DNA from: Strobilurus pachycystidiatus
Lineage: Eukaryota > Basidiomycota > Agaricomycetes > Agaricales > Physalacriaceae
Reading direction: 5' to 3'
Length of the DNA stretch: 64,000 bases
Assembly (NCBI GenBank): GCA_019915135.1
Contig: JAHLMK010000021.1
Location: 248,001-312,000 of the forward strand
Shown in pieces: positions 42,801 through 54,067 of the stretch; position 1 is the first letter of the stretch; each line of letters begins with the position of its first letter. A program made the translations under genes and the position numbers. The notes under the pieces are model-generated. The model was not told where the DNA came from. It saw only the letters and a list, made by a program, of their open reading frames with translations, and made no database searches.

Positions 42801-44106
42801 GTGCGTCTTTTCTCAGCTTGTGACCACTGCAAGTCTCATGCCGGAGCAGCTATCCATCCAATGCCTCCAATGAAGAAAAAGAGCAGCTGCAGTCCGATGC
42901 TCAGAACATTCAAATGGGCTTGGCACAGGAGTCTCTCAAGCTGCTCCTCGAGCTGGGAAAGAAAGGCAAATCGCGTAAGTGACTCATTGACAACTGTAAC
43001 ATGTTGTACTCATACCCTTCGAGAATTCGATGGTAAAGAGGAGAAGACACTTTCCAATGCACAGAAGAAGGCTCTCTGCAAGTGTATATCGAACGTCTAC
43101 CAACCAAAGACGTATGACCTTTATGAGGCGCAAAAGCTCGTCCTTTTGATCAACGAAGTCGAATCGGTTGGTGTTTCTTCATCTTCCGCAATCCAGGCCG
43201 ACCTAGTGTTTTCTAGCACAAATTCGCACCCGATGATACATCGAGAAGGTGGATAGCGAAATTCAAGAAGCACTTGGTGGATGTGTATGGCGCGAATTTG
43301 GAGGGCACCCATCCTAAGGAGTGGCGGAAACTTGACCAGTTGACGGAGACTTTCAAATTCCTGGATGATATGTTCGGGGACGACGACGAGAACTTTACTC
43401 AGGCTGTTAACGACGTCGATCTTGTTGCTGATGACGAGGCAGAGGACGTCAAGCCGGACATCAAGCCTTCAAAGAGGCGGAAACGGTACGAATCTGTTCA
43501 AGGTTATATGCTTGCGAGTACTCAGTACCTATCAGGCGCCTTGGGTCTGGCAGTGACACTGCTTCGAGCGAAACCGAGCTCCATACCTCTTCTGCGCACA
43601 AGTACGCTTTCTCTCAAACCGCTCAGTTACGCACTCTTATGCTTAGTAGGAAACGACGAGTGTCGACGCCCGTTGAAGAGGGCCCACGAACGAGGTTCAA
43701 ACGCAAGGTCATGTAAGTTCGCGCCCTTTTCTAGCGGTCGCTGCCCGCTGACTCGCGCAGGCCTACCAGGACGCGGCGCTCTCCATCTGTGATAACTATC
43801 AGCTCAGACAGTGACGAAGAGCCGGTCGCTCTTTCGTAAGTTTGACTATGCTCTGCTTGTCGAATGTTATGCTCATATCGCGTCCATGATAGAACGAAAG
43901 GAAAGTCAAGACCACACCAGTCTCCGGAGACCATATCCAAGATCGATAGGGACATTGATGCCTTTTTGGATCCTGCACATGTACCGGAAGACACTCCACC
44001 GCCCGAATTCCAGGACGACTCCCTTTTCAGTGTTGATGACAGTCCAGAGGAGGACTCTGAAGACGAGGTGGAGGACATTCTCCAAGGTTTAGCATCCGAC
44101 AATTGA
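39884..44106 (+). CDS. YCG1: condensin complex subunit 3 (CAP-G/Ycg1)
   Basis: This HEAT-repeat subunit of condensin I helps load the complex on mitotic chromosomes. The N-terminus (SLEALVRRVQRAVPDAALLKFF) starts a chain of HEAT repeats. Diagnostic blocks are YNDLGDRLRDRLHDKDTQIR, the ALCHRFCGSEDD segment, VRKAIIKNLPFNG followed by DTDAGVRRHLFERL, and DRNQAVVRSCNGLIFKWFND. The middle part matches the Cnd3 family, and the C-terminus is an acidic, low-complexity tail with basic clusters (KPSKRRKRY), ending in EVEDILQGLASDN. At least a dozen short introns interrupt it, for example 40282-40330 and one ending at 40552. No internal break was found, though the exact exon map of the 3' third is provisional. 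Confidence 0.85.
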
Positions 44107-44678
44107 TTCGATCCTTGGGGCAAGTTTGTATCTGTAACATATTTATGTCTACAAGTATCTGTATCACTTAGTACTGGCTGTACGTATCTTGTTCTATGTG
44201 CTCAATTTGGGCTCAATTTTGAAGGTTGGAAGGGGGGACGGTGATGCCCACTCTTGCAGTAGGATCTCGCCTGCAGTTGCTGTTCAGACTGTTCACTGGC
44301 AGTCCTCGGAACGATTCCGCGGTACCAATGTAGGACCAGGTACGTTCTTGATGAAGGCGGACTATACGCATTCACCGAATTGGGTTCGGGGACGGAAGCG
44401 GCCTGAAGTGTCGAAGGCCGGGACGGAGGCTTTAGAGTCATATGTACCACTGCTGTAGAACTCTAGATCTGTTGCTGTTCAGACTATCACAAGTACTTCG
44501 CCAGAAAACAACACTCATCGAGTAAGGCGGATCAGTGCTGTCAAACCGGAACTAATCAAGTACAAGGCGCGTTGTTCCTATTATAGGAAAGGTGGACACA
44601 GAGGTACTTGAATTTACTTTGTCGTGCATATAAAGAGGAAAAGACAAGGAATCCAAAATCGGTAGACTCTCTCGACAC
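44107..44678. other. intergenic, with TATA-like element
   Basis: No gene was found. A CATATAAAGAGG at 44628-44639, about 45-50 nt before the next start, is a good TATA candidate for the nucleotidyltransferase-fold gene. Confidence 0.4.
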
Positions 44679-45459
44679 ATGGCATCACCAACAATCTTCA
44701 ATCAGCATTGGCACACCAAGGATGACTTCAAAGAGGGTACTTTCATCGCGCGTGACGTCTTGTCTTACACCTCATACTCATTCCAGCCTATTAGCCCTCG
44801 ATTTGCTGTCTGACGAGCTATCCGACTTCTCTTTGACAAAGAAACCGCTCGTCCTGATATCCTCTGGAGGATATATTGCCTTGACATACTTCGGAAATCG
44901 TGAGATGACCGAGGACATCGACTATGTCGTCGCATCAGATGATGCTCCCGACGATAAAGAAGCCCTCGCAAATGCTATAAGGAACGTACGCGCCACACTC
45001 GACTGGAACAGCCACTGGATGAACAGCGCACTCTCCATAGTCATCCCCAGAGGCCGTGACCAGTGGGTGAAAGCGGCGATCGAGCAAAACATCGTTCTCT
45101 ATGAGTCCGAGACCCTCAAGATTTACGCGGCCCAGTGGGAGTGGGCCATCGCTTCCAAGATGAAGCGGATGGGAACATACAATCCTGCGGCAGACGTTAT
45201 CGCTCGGCGAGGGTTCTACACACAGAATGCACTCGACGCGACGTATAATCAAAAGAGAAACGGGGATCTTTCGGATGTTGCAACCATGCTGCACCTTTAC
45301 TTAGAGAGCCGAGGATGGTTCGGGAAGATGAAAGGATTGACGAGGGATGATATTTCCAAGTGGACTCCGGAGAATGAGGGCGCTCCCATCTTTCAGAAGA
45401 CGTTCGAAGACGTGAAGAAGTTTTATGCCGAGAGATATGGAGTAGAGCCGTACCAGTAG
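44679..45459 (+). CDS. nucleotidyltransferase-fold protein
   Basis: Two exons (44679-44736, 44795-45459) give about 240 residues starting MASPTIFNQHWHTKDDFKEA. The core shows the nucleotidyltransferase signature: SSGGYIALTYFGNREMTEDID, with a Gly-Gly pair and a TxDID-like metal site; this resembles AbiEii/DUF-type minimal nucleotidyltransferases that are frequent as hypothetical proteins in fungi. I infer NTP binding but cannot name a substrate. The second Gly of the usual GG..A..G.R.T.D.D pattern is present, so the active site may work. A reading without the intron is open back to 44608, but the TATA box at 44628 makes the spliced form the better model. Confidence 0.65.
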
Positions 45460-45512
45460 TCAATCAACGCATTTTGACAGATGTGGCGCACGGGAATGTG
45501 CCGATTCAGTCA

Positions 45513-46511
45513 ATGTTGAGCCTTGAGGGCAGGAAGGAGCAATCCCGAGTAAGAAGTCAAGTTGTGATCAACCACAATAGGCTGTCCCGACCCCCGACTG
45601 CCGACATCGCGTCCGAAAGTAGTAACCCTGATCCTGAGCCTGCACTTCATCACAGACCACCATCAGTCCTTTGGGCAAGTAATGTCCCCATCGTCGATGC
45701 TAGGTTGCTCACGGTTAATTCCAGGATGAGCCATCCCCAAATCTCCCATAACGGCTTTTGGTACTCCATAGTCGGGTTCGTTGGCAGACTTCGCAGGACG
45801 ATCGTCAGGTCCAAGTCATACCGCAGACTCTATCGGAAATACGTTCGCATAACCTCTCCTTTGCGCCCCATCCTTTTCTGTGACTACCCGTGGCGTGCTC
45901 TTTTCCTTGTTCTATGGCCATTTCCACGACACTACCCACTCCCTCCTCGTCTATCTCTGAAGCAGATCCACAACGAAGAGCATCTGGTAGTGTACAACCA
46001 GCGCGACGTGTATCATCTACGGCACATGAGCCTATGGGCCAAGCGTGACACTTCACTTCGCTCGTTGTATCGACTTTACGAACTCGTCGTACTCAATGCT
46101 CATGGAGCCTTAACCGCCGAGACAGAATACTTCTTCTACCACTCAGAACCGGTGTGGCGCGTCGCTCGTATCCCTGACCCTTGCGATCCTGATCCCGTCC
46201 GCTACACAATTCTAGCGTGTATAGCTCGAATGTTGGCATTATCATGCAATGACAGGATAGCCAAGGGCATTCTCCGGCATATGGACGAGCGCCATATGCT
46301 TCTCATGACAGGGGGCCATCGACCAATGCCTACCGAAGACGAGCGATTGGCAGCAATGGAGTCAGCGCCTACATGGTCATTCAACGTTCCACCATCACCG
46401 ACGTTGGTGTCTTTGTTCAAAGACGGTACCGACCCCGGAGAAATTCTACACACTCCTCTCTTCAGAGAGGCCAACATCATTGCCAATGCTGGAAACATGT
46501 TCTTCCTTTGA
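45513..46511 (+). CDS. uncharacterised protein, basic and Pro-rich
   Basis: An intronless frame follows the previous gene by 53 bp on the same strand. In-frame ATGs are at 45513 and 45726; the second gives MSHPQISHNGFWYS and leaves a compact 261-residue protein. The middle is rich in Arg, Tyr and Trp (SKSYRRLYRKYVRI, then WRALFLVLWPFPRHYP), perhaps a membrane-associated hairpin. The rest has helices with conserved-looking Trp, Arg and Asp residues. No domain is recognised. The frame length and codon use argue that it is coding. Confidence 0.5.
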   Translation: MLSLEGRKEQSRVRSQVVINHNRLSRPPTADIASESSNPDPEPALHHRPPSVLWASNVPIVDARLLTVNSRMSHPQISHNGFWYSIVGFVGRLRRTIVRSKSYRRLYRKYVRITSPLRPILFCDYPWRALFLVLWPFPRHYPLPPRLSLKQIHNEEHLVVYNQRDVYHLRHMSLWAKRDTSLRSLYRLYELVVLNAHGALTAETEYFFYHSEPVWRVARIPDPCDPDPVRYTILACIARMLALSCNDRIAKGILRHMDERHMLLMTGGHRPMPTEDERLAAMESAPTWSFNVPPSPTLVSLFKDGTDPGEILHTPLFREANIIANAGNMFFL

Positions 46512-46938
46512 GGTAAGTGAAAATTCGCCATCGGTCGACATGACCCCCCTCACCTTCCTACTCATAAGAATCTGTCGACTGCTCTGACTATCTGTGGCGT
46601 GTCATATGATAGCAGGAACTCTGAGGTCTTGATGTTGGAGATTGGGGGCATTCTGAATTCATCCTCGAGCTCAATAGCGAAGTTGCCGAGTTTTCAGTCC
46701 GTGGCGAAAACTAAATGACCCCCGTATCGACGTGACAGCGCTGAAGGACAGACTTGTCGCCTTTGTGTAACTACAATAATATGACCAGTGGGCGTGCAGG
46801 CTCCCTTCTTACTATTTGAACGTTGAAGTAACTTCAAGTAAGTATGGAGCCCGCGTCTTCGTACGCCACGTCTGCATTGTGTGGCGGTGTCGCCACATGG
46901 CAATCTACTCCGGCCCGTAGCATTGTCATGATCGACTT
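46512..46938. other. intergenic, no gene seen
   Basis: About 430 bp between genes of the same orientation. No domain-bearing frame was found. Confidence 0.35.
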
Positions 46939-48184
46939 ATGTCAGTCATTCCCCAAACCTTGATGGCTGCCAACTCGTTCTCTGCGGAGTCGTACTTTGC
47001 GACGCAGGGCACCCCGCCAGGCTTAGAGAAAGAGGTTGAGATTGTGCGTGAATTTGTTGCCAAACAGGTCAAGCAGAATCGCAAGGTCGTTCTTGTGACG
47101 GTAAGAACGCGGTTTTGCTAATTAGAACATCACTGATTTAGTTCACAAGCATAGAGTGGGGGCACGACCGTTCCGCTAGAGCTCAACGTGTGAGGAGACT
47201 CCGTTTCAAACGAAGAAACGCTCATCTGTCCTGTAGTGTCCGATTCTTGGATAACTTCAGTGCTGGTATGTCAAGAATCAACTATCGCTGCGCTACCTTG
47301 GCTGAGCCGTTCTGTCAGGAACTCGTGGCGCAACCTCCGCGGAGTACTTTCTCCAGGCTGGCTATGCAGTCATCTTCATGCACCGGCAGTTCAGTCTTCA
47401 GCCGTTTAGCCGACATTACTCCCATTCTACGAACCCGTTCTTGGATCTTCTCGAAATCGACCCGGAACATCCGGAGCGTATAGGTGTCACTACAGAAAAG
47501 CGCACGCATCTGCTAGAGGTCCTCACTGCATACAAGTCCGTTCAGGCAGCGGGTACACTGCTCACGTTGACCTTCGTCACCGTGAATGACTACCTATGGT
47601 TATTGCGTGCCGTCTCACAGGAACTGTCTGTCATGCGGAGACGGGCCATGTATTATCTGGCTGCAGCCGTCAGTGATTTCTTCCTTCCTCGGCAAAAGAT
47701 GGTATGCGCCTCGTAATCACGTAGGATTATTTCTGAACGACCATTGCTAGTCTGAACACAAAATTCAATCCGGTAAAGGCAGTCTGCTCATCGAAATGGA
47801 TCAAGTACCGAAGATCCTCAAGTCCATGGTCGATGAGTGGACACACGATGGCTACATCGTTTCATTCAAGGTGAAAACATGCCTTTCGTGTTACTTTACA
47901 GGTCCTAACATCATCCTCAGCTGGAAACGGATCCCGCTCTTTTGATACCGAAGGCCCACGGGGCTCTCGAGCGATATGGACATCAAGTTGTCATCGGAAA
48001 CGATCTACATCGTCGAAAATTCGAAGTAGTTTTCGTCTCAAGACAGACGGACGTCAAACCCACCTTTGAGGATTCTTGGCTCCGCATTGACCTTTCCACT
48101 AATCCGGACAAAGAAATCGAACAAGAGATAATTGCAGAGCTTGTAACGCGACATGAACGATGGATCGGCTCTGCGCCGTCATAA
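46939..48184 (+). CDS. CAB2: phosphopantothenate-cysteine ligase
   Basis: This cytosolic enzyme couples 4'-phosphopantothenate to cysteine in coenzyme A synthesis. The gene is spliced from about six exons. Nucleotide-binding hallmarks come together only after splicing: VVLVT joined to SGGTTVPLELN, then VRFLDNFSAG joined to TRGATSAEYFLQAGYAV. YLAAAVSDFFLP is the conserved AAVSD block, followed by KIQSGKGSLLIEMDQVPKIL. VGND is replaced by VIGNDLHRR, matching eukaryotic members, and the C-terminal EQEIIAELVTRHERWI is typical. Alternative starts are 46939 and 46963. Length and motifs are complete; this is a single-function ligase, unlike bacterial Dfp/CoaBC fusions. Confidence 0.9.
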
Positions 48185-48391
48185 AATATCAGCGAAAATT
48201 ATCCAGTAATGTACATTAGACGTAGAACTCAAAAATACGTTCGTTTCCAGAGGCATACGCGGTGTGAATATGCGACAGAAGCAACAAAACGGTAATGAAA
48301 ATGGACGCGGGCCTTGAATCATCTCGTATCTCAACAACGATTGTTCACGACGGCTACTTGGGCCGCTCAATTGTTCCCGAACGCTCCTCTT

Positions 48392-48800
48392 TCACGGCCT
48401 CAACCTCTGGCTCCTTCGCGACTGCTCTGCCAGTGAAGGCTCTGTCGATTCTACATCCGAGTCGACCTTTGGATCATCAACTTTCTGACCGACAAACCTT
48501 CCAGCCATTTGTGTCCAATCATGAGAAGAGGAATGTAGAGCAGAAGGGAATACCGTTGGAGGTGGAGAGTGAGAGAATCGAGTGAGATCAGTAGATGTAC
48601 ACTGGGGTGAGTAAGCATAATGATAATGAAAAAGTTTACCATGACTGTTAATGGCGAACGTTGAGGTAGAAGAGAGCGCGGAAGTCATCAAGGGAGACGG
48701 ACAAGCCTTCAGGACTTGGGAAGGAACATGCCTATGCAGAACAGAAGTTTCAGCGGGTAGACTTCTCGCATTGGGATTCCTTGGTCTATGATAGTCTGGC
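48392..48800 (-). CDS. possible small membrane protein, exons unresolved
   Basis: Minus-strand segments look coding: EGLSVSLDDFRALFYLNVR near 48660-48715, a hydrophobic stretch SLLLYIPLLMIGHKWLEG near 48490-48545, and a charged C-terminus ending SLAEQSRRSQRLRP at 48392. They lie in different frames and good donors and acceptors surround them, so a gene with several tiny exons is likely. A 5' part (NPNAATLR) may lie near 48900-48925. I could not join the exons with certainty and do not recognise the family. Confidence 0.35.
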
Positions 48801-49003
48801 CATACGCCTCCACTTACGACGAGGGACAGTTGAGAGAAACGGGACTTGGGGTGGAGAGGTCAAGAAGGTCGATACTGTAAGCAGCGAATGACTCACCGAA
48901 GTGTCGCTGCGTTGGGATTCCTCACATGAATGTTCCAGATACGCGCTTGGACACCAAGGTCATAGAGTGGGAGAATAATATAATACGAGTTGTAAGGTAC
49001 AGG

Positions 49004-49683
49004 CTAGAATGGTAATTTGGTCCTCTTGTTGCGTGGAATAGCCAGGGGATTCGGGCGCAATTTTTTGTGGTGCTAGAGAGCACTTGAGTTGAGCTGTATG
49101 TCAAGGACAAGACGAGACGTACCTCCTTGAACCTGCGTATACGCTCGTCCATGTCGCGCAAGAGAATCTTCCTGTGGTTGAAACGCTTTCTCTTGAAGCG
49201 CTCCCACTTGTGTCCCTTGAACATGCGCTTCTTGCTCGAGTACAGCCTGGTGCCGAGGTCCGCGCCCTTGACCTCCTTCTCCTTCGTGTCGCCGACCCAC
49301 ACCACCCTCAATCTCCACATATCCGCCTGGCTCTGCGACGCGACCTGCCCTGTAGGAATCCTGGTTTCGAGCAGCTTGGCCTCCGCGACCTTTGCGATCT
49401 CGGACGCGCGCAGCTTGGGGCCCGGCGGGAGCATGTGGAGCATGTCGGCGGCCTTGGCGGCCTTTATGAGCTCGGCCTGGCGGCGGAGAGAGTACTTTGG
49501 CGGGGCCCAGCGGCCGCTCTTTGAGTTGAGGAAGGGCAGGAAGGGATTGCGGAGGTGGACGGCGGTGAGGTCGGTGTTGGCGGGGATGGGCAGGAAGCCG
49601 TAGCGCTTGTTGTGCATCTGGAGGCCATTGAGCTCGTGCAGCCTGAATTTCTTGACGGCGTTGAGCGCCGCCGCCGTGGCCAT
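49004..49683 (-). CDS. MRPL25: mitochondrial large-subunit ribosomal protein mL59
   Basis: Exons 49683-49123 and 49072-49004 (intron 49122-49073, GTACGT...CTCTAG) give 209 residues. The protein belongs to the MRPL25/mL59 family of the mitoribosome: NKRYGFLPIPANTDLTAVHL, RWAPPKYSLRRQAELIKAA, then GTRLYSSKKRMFKGHKWERF and KRKRFNHRKILLRDMDERI. The second exon adds a basic tail (HHKKLRPNPLAIPRN). The long upstream extension of the open frame (to 50031) is not part of the gene, because the family starts at MATAAALNAVKKFRL. It is head to head with the mRNA-export gene. Confidence 0.88.
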
Positions 49684-49985
49684 CGTCGAAGGAGAGTGAG
49701 TGACGGCTTTGGCTGGAAGAGACGCAATTTGATGTCCGCTTTCGGCTTGAGCGACTTGCCTTTCTACTTTTTCGTGCCTCGCCTTTCCTCCTCCTCCAAC
49801 CCGCTTTCCTCCTCCGAAATGGCGTCTTTCCAGAAGAGAAATTCCGACAAGCCTTATAGCGTATTTTCCCTCAAATTGGCCCCCTTTTTCCAAAGTTGAA
49901 GCTTTCCCAGCGGCCGAGCGACGGCCAGTGGCTACACGACAAGGCGCCAGGCGCGACACGGACACGGACACCGACCACCACAAAG
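49684..49985. promoter_or_regulatory. candidate bidirectional promoter mL59/ALYREF
   Basis: About 300 bp between the ATGs at 49683 (minus) and 49986 (plus). It is rich in pyrimidine tracts (CCTTTCCTCCTCCTCC near 49782) and has no TATA box, as usual for fungal housekeeping pairs. Confidence 0.5.
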
Positions 49986-50742
49986 ATGACCTCGCAACTG
50001 CTCGTCGAGAACCTACACTACGAAGTGACACCTGCGGACCTCACCGTAAGCGCGCCCCCTGCTCGCTGCACCACAGCGCTCACACTGTGCCAGTCAATCT
50101 TCGGCCAAGTAGGCACGCTCGTCCGCGAGCCACATCTTAGGGTATGAACCTCCGACTCGCCCCGCGAATGCCAGCCAAGGACATCGCTCATACGCCCTCA
50201 AGTATGACCGCAGTGGCCGCTCCCAGGGAGCTGCTGTCATTTCCTTCGAAACTTCTGCGGAGGCCACAAAAGCCAAGAAGCAGTTCGACGGCCTCACCGC
50301 CAAAGGTGCGCAGCATTGCCTAACCGACTTGTGCAATCACTGAACATCTCTGCTCAGACCAAGCAATGTCGATAAAGTATTTCGAACCCCACCCGCGTGG
50401 CCAACGATCTGCAAGCGCGCCCACCACTTCAACGCTCCTCAATAGGATACAGAAACCGCCTCTTGCCGATAGACTGGGCGGTGACGATGCTCCATCGAAG
50501 AATGGAAAGGGAAATGGCCCGTATGTCCATTCCAGTGCGGTTCGATACCATGTCTCACATCATCCAGAGGACCTGTGCGCTCCAAGCAAGGCCGTGGCGG
50601 CAAGGTTTCAAAACCGAAACCTGCTCCCAAGAAGCCAAAGACGGCGGAAGAGTTGGACAAGGAGTTGGAGACCTTTATGGGTGACGCGGAGCCCGCTCCC
50701 GCTACCGATGCCGCGCCAGAGGCGGATGTTGATATGGCCTGA
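49986..50742 (+). CDS. YRA1: ALYREF/Yra1-type mRNA export adaptor
   Basis: Spliced from at least five exons. The RRM begins almost at the start: LLVENLHYEVTPADL, joined to SIFGQVGTLVREPHLR and YDRSGRSQGAAVISFET. A variable linker follows (TLLNRIQKPPLADRLGG). The C-terminal exon, entered after an intron with donor GTATGT in the GNGP codons, reads GPVRSKQGRGGKVSKPKPA and ends KTAEELDKELETFMGDAE, the REF C-terminal helix that binds the UAP56/Sub2 helicase. The protein couples splicing and transcription to export as part of TREX. Compared with other REF proteins, the N-terminal Arg-rich variable region is nearly absent. Confidence 0.85.
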
Positions 50743-51028
50743 ACTCACTGTATGCCCGTTTGTGATCTGTATTCCTAAGGACTCTGCTTGCACGTATCTA
50801 CTTTTACCGTTTATAAAATCTGACCAGTTAATTATCAGTGGTTGATGAGACGGTTCTAGACCAATACGTAGGCGTCATCCGTGTTCTTGATATCATGACA
50901 CTAAAAGCCGGCTCTTTACGCTCAGTCTCAGTGCGTACCACAACGCTCTTTCCATCAGGTGATGCCAACCGTCTTCCAAACTCCCATCCATGACATTGAC
51001 AGTATCAATTCCTTGCCCACTTCTTCGC
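50743..51028. other. short intergenic, converging ends
   Basis: Holds the 3' ends of the converging export-adaptor and secreted-protein genes; nothing else is seen. Confidence 0.4.
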
Positions 51029-51538
51029 TCAACATTTCGCCGAGTTGATGTAGTAGTCGTAGTCGGATCTCGCGGCGGAGATGCCCCACATCCAAGTGCT
51101 GGGCCATTGCTCGGTGATGATGGTGGAAATCTCATCCGAGGTGAGCTTGTCGACGGTCAACGCAGTCACGGCGGTGACGGTTCCGTCAGTGTTGATCTCA
51201 GCGGACGGGGCAACAGAGTACTGTGTGCGTCGATGTCAGTGCCAGTGTCGGGGGCTCGACGATGAATTGGGCTTACGCTGATGGTGCCAGTGCTGTCGAA
51301 GTCGGAGTTGCTCATCCTGACGAGGAAGCCTGCCAGTGCGCGCATGTCGAGTCAATTGGAATGAAGGGATGGAGGAAGACAAACCGTAGGTGAGCTGGTT
51401 TGTAGCGCCCTTAACGTTGGTGCTATCAGACGGAGTCAATACGAAGGTGCAGGTAGGGCCAGCCTCCCGCTTAGCGGCGGGGGCTGCCTGGACGAAGAGC
51501 GCAGCGAGGACGGCGTTGAGGAGGTGTGTAGCAAACAT
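51029..51538 (-). CDS. small secreted protein
   Basis: Three exons join (TAC G|GC and ATC AGC|TAC) into about 132 residues. A signal peptide (MFATHLLNAVLAALFVQA) ends just before APAAKR, a likely Kex2 site. The mature protein is about 108 residues with only two cysteines, one early (GPTCTFVL) and one at the very C-terminus (INSAKC), probably forming a single disulfide. It is Thr/Ser/Asp-rich with a YDYYI segment. An in-frame ATG at 51553 would add five residues. Small secreted proteins of this layout are common in Agaricomycetes, but I cannot assign a function. Confidence 0.7.
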
Positions 51539-51553
51539 GATGATGGCTGTCAA

Positions 51554-52138
51554 TTAGGAGTATGATAGTATACCTCAACGGTCTAGTTTGGTTTTACCGG
51601 TATCACTGTCAGTAACCCTTCTGATTGCTCGCCATGCGTGAAACGCCTAAGTGCGCCCACGCGCAGCTCAGCCATATGGGCCGCTTGGTACAATCAGGTG
51701 CATCGGTTACATCTCCTAGTAAATTTCCTCAAGTACGCTACATAGATTCCAAGATCTGTGGATGAGAGCTCGGTGAAGTAGGTTTATGCTAGGAAAGCGA
51801 AAGTGAAGATTTGTATGCATGCACAGAGAAGTTCAAGGCTTCGTTGGCAATGTCTGAAAGGATCAAAGGGCTCTCTGCCTTGTGACGCTTTGACCTCCGA
51901 CTATACGCTGCTCTGAGCCTGGGTGTGTACAAAGGAGGGTAGGGTCCGCTAAACGGATGGTATAACGAGACTAGCGAAGTACCAGACAATGCGCCAGGTC
52001 GAGCTTGGACTTTAGGACAATCGCGCATCACATGATCGCGGTTCCCTGTGTGTTCCATCACGTCCGCCATCTTGACTCAAACCACCACGTTCAATCTACA
52101 CAATTTTACCTGCGATACCCCACTCTTAAAGGACATCG
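51554..52138. other. intergenic, no gene seen
   Basis: About 585 bp between divergent secreted-protein and Stn1 starts; no coding signal. Confidence 0.4.
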
Positions 52139-53719
52139 ATGGCTCTTCAACACCCGGGCTCATCGTCGAGGCGAGCAGCGCACTCCGACCCATCGGCCCA
52201 CGACTTGTTGCAGTATGCTACGACCAGCTGCGTCAAGTGCTGGATTCGCGACATCTTCGCACTGGAGCACCGTAAATCGTTATACAAATGTCGTTCAATA
52301 GGCGACTGATGGACATCTAGACAAGGCGAGTAACGACATCTACACTTTGGGGCGGGTGCCGTGCAGAAACGTGGAATTCGTTGGCTTGTGTGTGGGCGTG
52401 AATGATTATGCAGAGGAACGGACGAAGATAACTGGTGTGTGGCCGGAGTACCGTCTTGTCTGATTTACTGACTTGCTCATGCTAGTTGACGATGGAACTG
52501 GTGTAATTGAATGCGTGTATCGTAATGAACCTCAATCACCTTCAAAGCGGAAAGGAGCAGCGCGTTACCAGAAGCCCAAGACTCTTGCGCGTATTGGTTG
52601 GCCCCTTCGCGTAACTGGAAAAGTCATAAATTGGCACGAGACCAAAGAGATTCGCATTACTACGATAGGTGAGTTGTCGTACTTTGGATGGTGGCGTTGC
52701 TGACGGAGAACAAGAAAGAGTCGACTACAATGAGGAGCCCAAACATTGGAAGTCTGTTCGACATTTACATGACACGCATTACGATCTGAAGACACCTTTC
52801 GTCATCCCACCTCCTGCTGCAAGGCCGCCAGTATCACCCAAGAAACCTCGCACACAACGAACACCGAACTCCGACTCTGCGTTGCCTTCTCTGTCCTCGT
52901 CACTGCTTTTAGACCCTTCGGAGGATACCTCCCCCATTTTGCAGGTGAGTCCAGCCTCTCTCCTTCTTGCTGCAGCACTTATTACACTACCAGAAAATCC
53001 GCCATCCCTCTCGCCTCCATACCGCCCAGCTCGTAGACTTCACCTTCCGATCATACCTCCAGCACTATCTCAAGCATCTGACCAGCGTGCATGCCAACGC
53101 AGAACGCTCCAGACGGGGCTGTACCCTCTCGTATCTCCGACGCGTCCCAGAGCTTTCGGAACTCGCCAAACGCGTCGTGAAAGCCACGGCGAAGGAGAAG
53201 TATAAACAGCTGAAAAAGAAGGATCCGACCCAGAGGCGAATCAAGCTCGACGCGCGCCAGATGTCGAAGAAGATGAAGAGCCTCTATCTTTGGGCTGTCC
53301 GCCTGATCATGCAGGAGGGCGATATTGTGTTATGGGAGGGCCCGATGCACCCTGTATCTGAACTGTCGATGGTGGAGCCCGACGACGGACCGTGGAAGAC
53401 TCAGAGCACGGACATGAGTGCAATGACTGCTATGACGTCCATACAGGACGAAGAGGACGTCGTAATGTCTGATCCTGAACCCGACGAAGAGGGCTACGTG
53501 TCAACAGTCGATTATCTCATTGACGTCCTCAGCGCAGAAGTCAGGATTATGCCTGGTTTCAAGGATGGGAACGTCGTTAAGACACAGGAAATCGTGCAGT
53601 CGTTGAAGCGAGACGGTCGATGGCAGTTCATTGGCCAATGGCACGTCGAGGAGGCGATGAAGTCGGTTCGCGCGGTTTATTATCACGAAGAGAGAAAAGG
53701 ATGGCGGGCTTATGCTTGA
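52139..53719 (+). CDS. STN1: Stn1-like CST telomere-capping protein
   Basis: Stn1 is part of the CST complex that caps telomeres and recruits polymerase alpha. The ATG at 52139 opens exon 1 (52139-52271), then 52321-52434, 52486-52669 and others. The OB fold is seen across exons: IYTLGRVPCRNVEFVGLCVG, VDDGTGVIECVYR, LARIGWPLRVTGKVIN and EIRITTIERVD. The linker is Pro-rich (PPPAARPPVSPKK). The C-terminal half has a winged-helix-like region with LRRVPELSELAKRVVKAT, a middle acidic segment, and VVKTQEIVQSLKRDGRWQFIG. The N-terminus CVKCWIRDIFALE matches the start of fungal Stn1 proteins. No break was found. Confidence 0.82.
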
Positions 53720-54067
53720 CTGTCATCTAGAACTATGTTCTTTCGTTGCTTTATAGTACTTATTTATCACGAATCTTCGGTATATATCTATGACACTGCT
53801 TGACTTCTCTTTCGCTCGTTTGTTGCAGTCGAAGTCTATGGCCAACTATGAATGAACCGTGCTTGCTCAAGAGGTTCAAACCGAAACAGCTAGATACGAG
53901 AAAGACCTTGCCACTTGTGAGTTAATTGGAGTGCGACTTCCGCGAGATGGACACACGAGGTGAAAGATACAAGGTTTATACACGTAGTGGTGATGATGAG
54001 CAAGTACAAGCTATTAATTCAATAGGAATGATAGGAATGAGAGTAAGAATATTGAGGATTTCAGTCT
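53720..54067. other. intergenic, converging 3' ends
   Basis: Holds the 3' ends of Stn1 and the converging GRGG protein; nothing else is seen. Confidence 0.4.

Noticed and set aside
48922..49003. read-through C-terminus of mL59
   Set aside because: A clean intron (49122-49073) leads to a conserved basic tail ending at 49004; the unspliced reading has no similarity.
49684..50031. N-terminal extension of the mL59 frame
   Set aside because: The open frame continues across the shared promoter, but the family begins at the ATG at 49683, and the extension overlaps the start of the export-adaptor gene.
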